A stretch of DNA of 6,197 bases, from NCBI GenBank assembly GCA_955652075.1, contig CATPAS010000194.1, positions 1 through 6,197 of the forward strand, in the 5' to 3' direction. The notes beneath the pieces are model-generated. The model saw only the letters and a program-made list of their open reading frames with translations. It had not been told where the DNA came from and searched no databases. How positions within the stretch are numbered: the stretch's first letter is position 1; each line of letters starts with the position of its first letter. Below, piece after piece: positions 5,561-6,197 of the stretch. The stretch is from an uncultured Gaiellaceae bacterium (lineage in GTDB: Bacteria > Actinomycetota > Thermoleophilia > Gaiellales > Gaiellaceae). The translations under genes were made by a program, and so were the position numbers.

Positions 5561-6197
5561 GGCACCCTCCGGAACCAGACGGCCGACAGCGCGCCGCCGA
5601 ACAGCAGGAAAGCCGCGGAGCCGCCCGCGAACAGGTCGGTGATCTCACGCGTCTCACGCCGGTGCCCGAGACGCGACCCGAGCTTCTCGTAGATCTGGCG
5701 CAGACGGGCTCCATCCGGCGCCGTGAAGAATTGTCCGCCCGTGACCCGGGCGACGGTCTGCAGGGTCTCCGGGCTCGGGGGAACCCGAAGCTGGGCCTGA
5801 AACCCGCCGGCCAAGGGCACGTTCACGACACCGTCCGGCGTGCCGACGACGACCGTGTAGACGGGGATGTGCTGCGACCTCGCCTGCGCGGCTGCAGCAT
5901 CGGGCGTCGTGCGGCCGCTCTTCTGGGCCCCGTCGGAGATGACGAGCATGGCGGTCGGCGGGATCCGCCCGTCGCTGGTCCGCTCGGCACGCGCAAGGCG
6001 GGTCCCGAGCGCCACCGCATCGCCGAGCGCCGTTCCCTGTCCCGATCTGAGCGACTTCAGGGCGCTGCGCACCAGCCCTCGATCCTCTGTCGGGGGAACG
6101 GCGACGTACGCACGGCCGGAGAATCCGATCACGCCGACACGAAACTTCTTGGGCATCGCGTCGACGAAAGCCTGTGCAGCACGCTGCGCGGCGATCA
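5557..6197 (-). CDS. VWA domain membrane protein, 5' end outside window (paralog of the BatA-like gene)
   Basis: The visible 212 residues (first complete codon at 6193-6195) cover most of a VWA domain and a C-terminal membrane helix. An internal ATG at 6156 is not the true start, because the frame stays open to the edge and IAAQRAAQAFVDAMPKKFRV aligns with the interior of the neighbouring VWA protein. Visible metal-site residues, numbered from the first full codon, are T55 in GQGTALGDAV and D88 in VISDGAQK. The DxSxS motif would lie just outside. The C-terminal part (IPVYTVVVGTP, RVPPSPETL, VTGGQFFTA, YEKLGSRLG) closely parallels the other VWA protein but lacks its Gly/Pro-rich insert. One hydrophobic helix lies near residues 190-207. 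The product is probably an extracytoplasmic-facing, membrane-anchored VWA protein. It is the first visible gene of the operon. Confidence 0.9.
   Translation of the reverse strand, partial: IAAQRAAQAFVDAMPKKFRVGVIGFSGRAYVAVPPTEDRGLVRSALKSLRSGQGTALGDAVALGTRLARAERTSDGRIPPTAMLVISDGAQKSGRTTPDAAAAQARSQHIPVYTVVVGTPDGVVNVPLAGGFQAQLRVPPSPETLQTVARVTGGQFFTAPDGARLRQIYEKLGSRLGHRRETREITDLFAGGSAAFLLFGGALSAVWFRRVP
5565..5570 (-). promoter_or_regulatory. Ribosome binding site of the secreted protein gene
   Basis: On the minus strand GGAGGG lies four bases before the GTG start at 5560, inside the end of the upstream VWA coding sequence. It supports GTG at 5560 as the start and makes this overlap junction capable of its own initiation, unlike the next junction at 4853-4856, where the site is weak. 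Confidence 0.65.

Noticed and set aside
4808..5692. 294-codon open frame on the plus strand opposite the secreted and VWA genes
   Set aside because: It is antisense to three minus-strand genes linked by stop/start overlaps. Its Arg/Ala/Asp-rich composition is a codon-bias artefact.
6154..6156. ATG as the start of the right-hand VWA gene
   Set aside because: The frame continues open to the window edge, and the upstream residues align with the interior of the paralogous VWA domain, so this Met is internal.

Overview
The window is high-GC bacterial DNA with tightly packed genes on both strands. The GC-rich codon usage, GTG starts, TANNNT-type -10 boxes and several apparently leaderless starts suggest an Actinomycetota genome. 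The style of the proteins (a divergent cold-shock-like protein with an RRARIRR tail, BatA-like VWA proteins) hints at Thermoleophilia or a related uncultured lineage. The phylum is a reasonable inference; the class is only a guess.

Layout, left to right. Positions 1-230 (minus) hold the N-terminal half of transcript-cleavage factor GreA, cut by the window edge. A 153-bp divergent promoter region separates it from a compact DEAD-box RNA helicase (384-1553, plus). The helicase converges on a full-length typA/bipA ribosome-associated GTPase (1573-3411, minus), with only 19 bp between the stop codons and a stem-loop across the junction. typA is divergent from a small cold-shock-domain-like protein (3519-3809, plus), whose second RNA-binding motif has been lost. 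That gene converges on a three-gene minus-strand operon (about 6197 down to 3825), again with a hairpin across the junction. The operon reads, in transcription order: a VWA protein (5' part outside the window), an uncharacterised secreted six-cysteine protein, and a complete three-TM BatA-like VWA protein. Consecutive genes overlap by four bases as GTGA.

How the genes fit together. The left half groups four factors acting on transcription elongation, RNA structure or ribosome assembly (GreA, DEAD-box helicase, TypA, CSD-like protein). In other bacteria, members of these families support growth in the cold or under stress, but they are separate transcription units here. The right half is a membrane/envelope module. 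The two VWA proteins are clearly paralogous and flank a secreted protein of unknown function, an arrangement reminiscent of MoxR/DUF58/VWA loci, although no MoxR or DUF58 gene lies within the window.

No RNA genes, mobile elements, CRISPR arrays or origins were seen, and no gene-free stretch exceeds 300 bases. The most interesting signals are the secreted six-Cys protein between two VWA paralogs, the degenerate CSD protein, matching leaderless-promoter geometry at greA and typA, and hairpins that embrace the stop codons at both convergent junctions.
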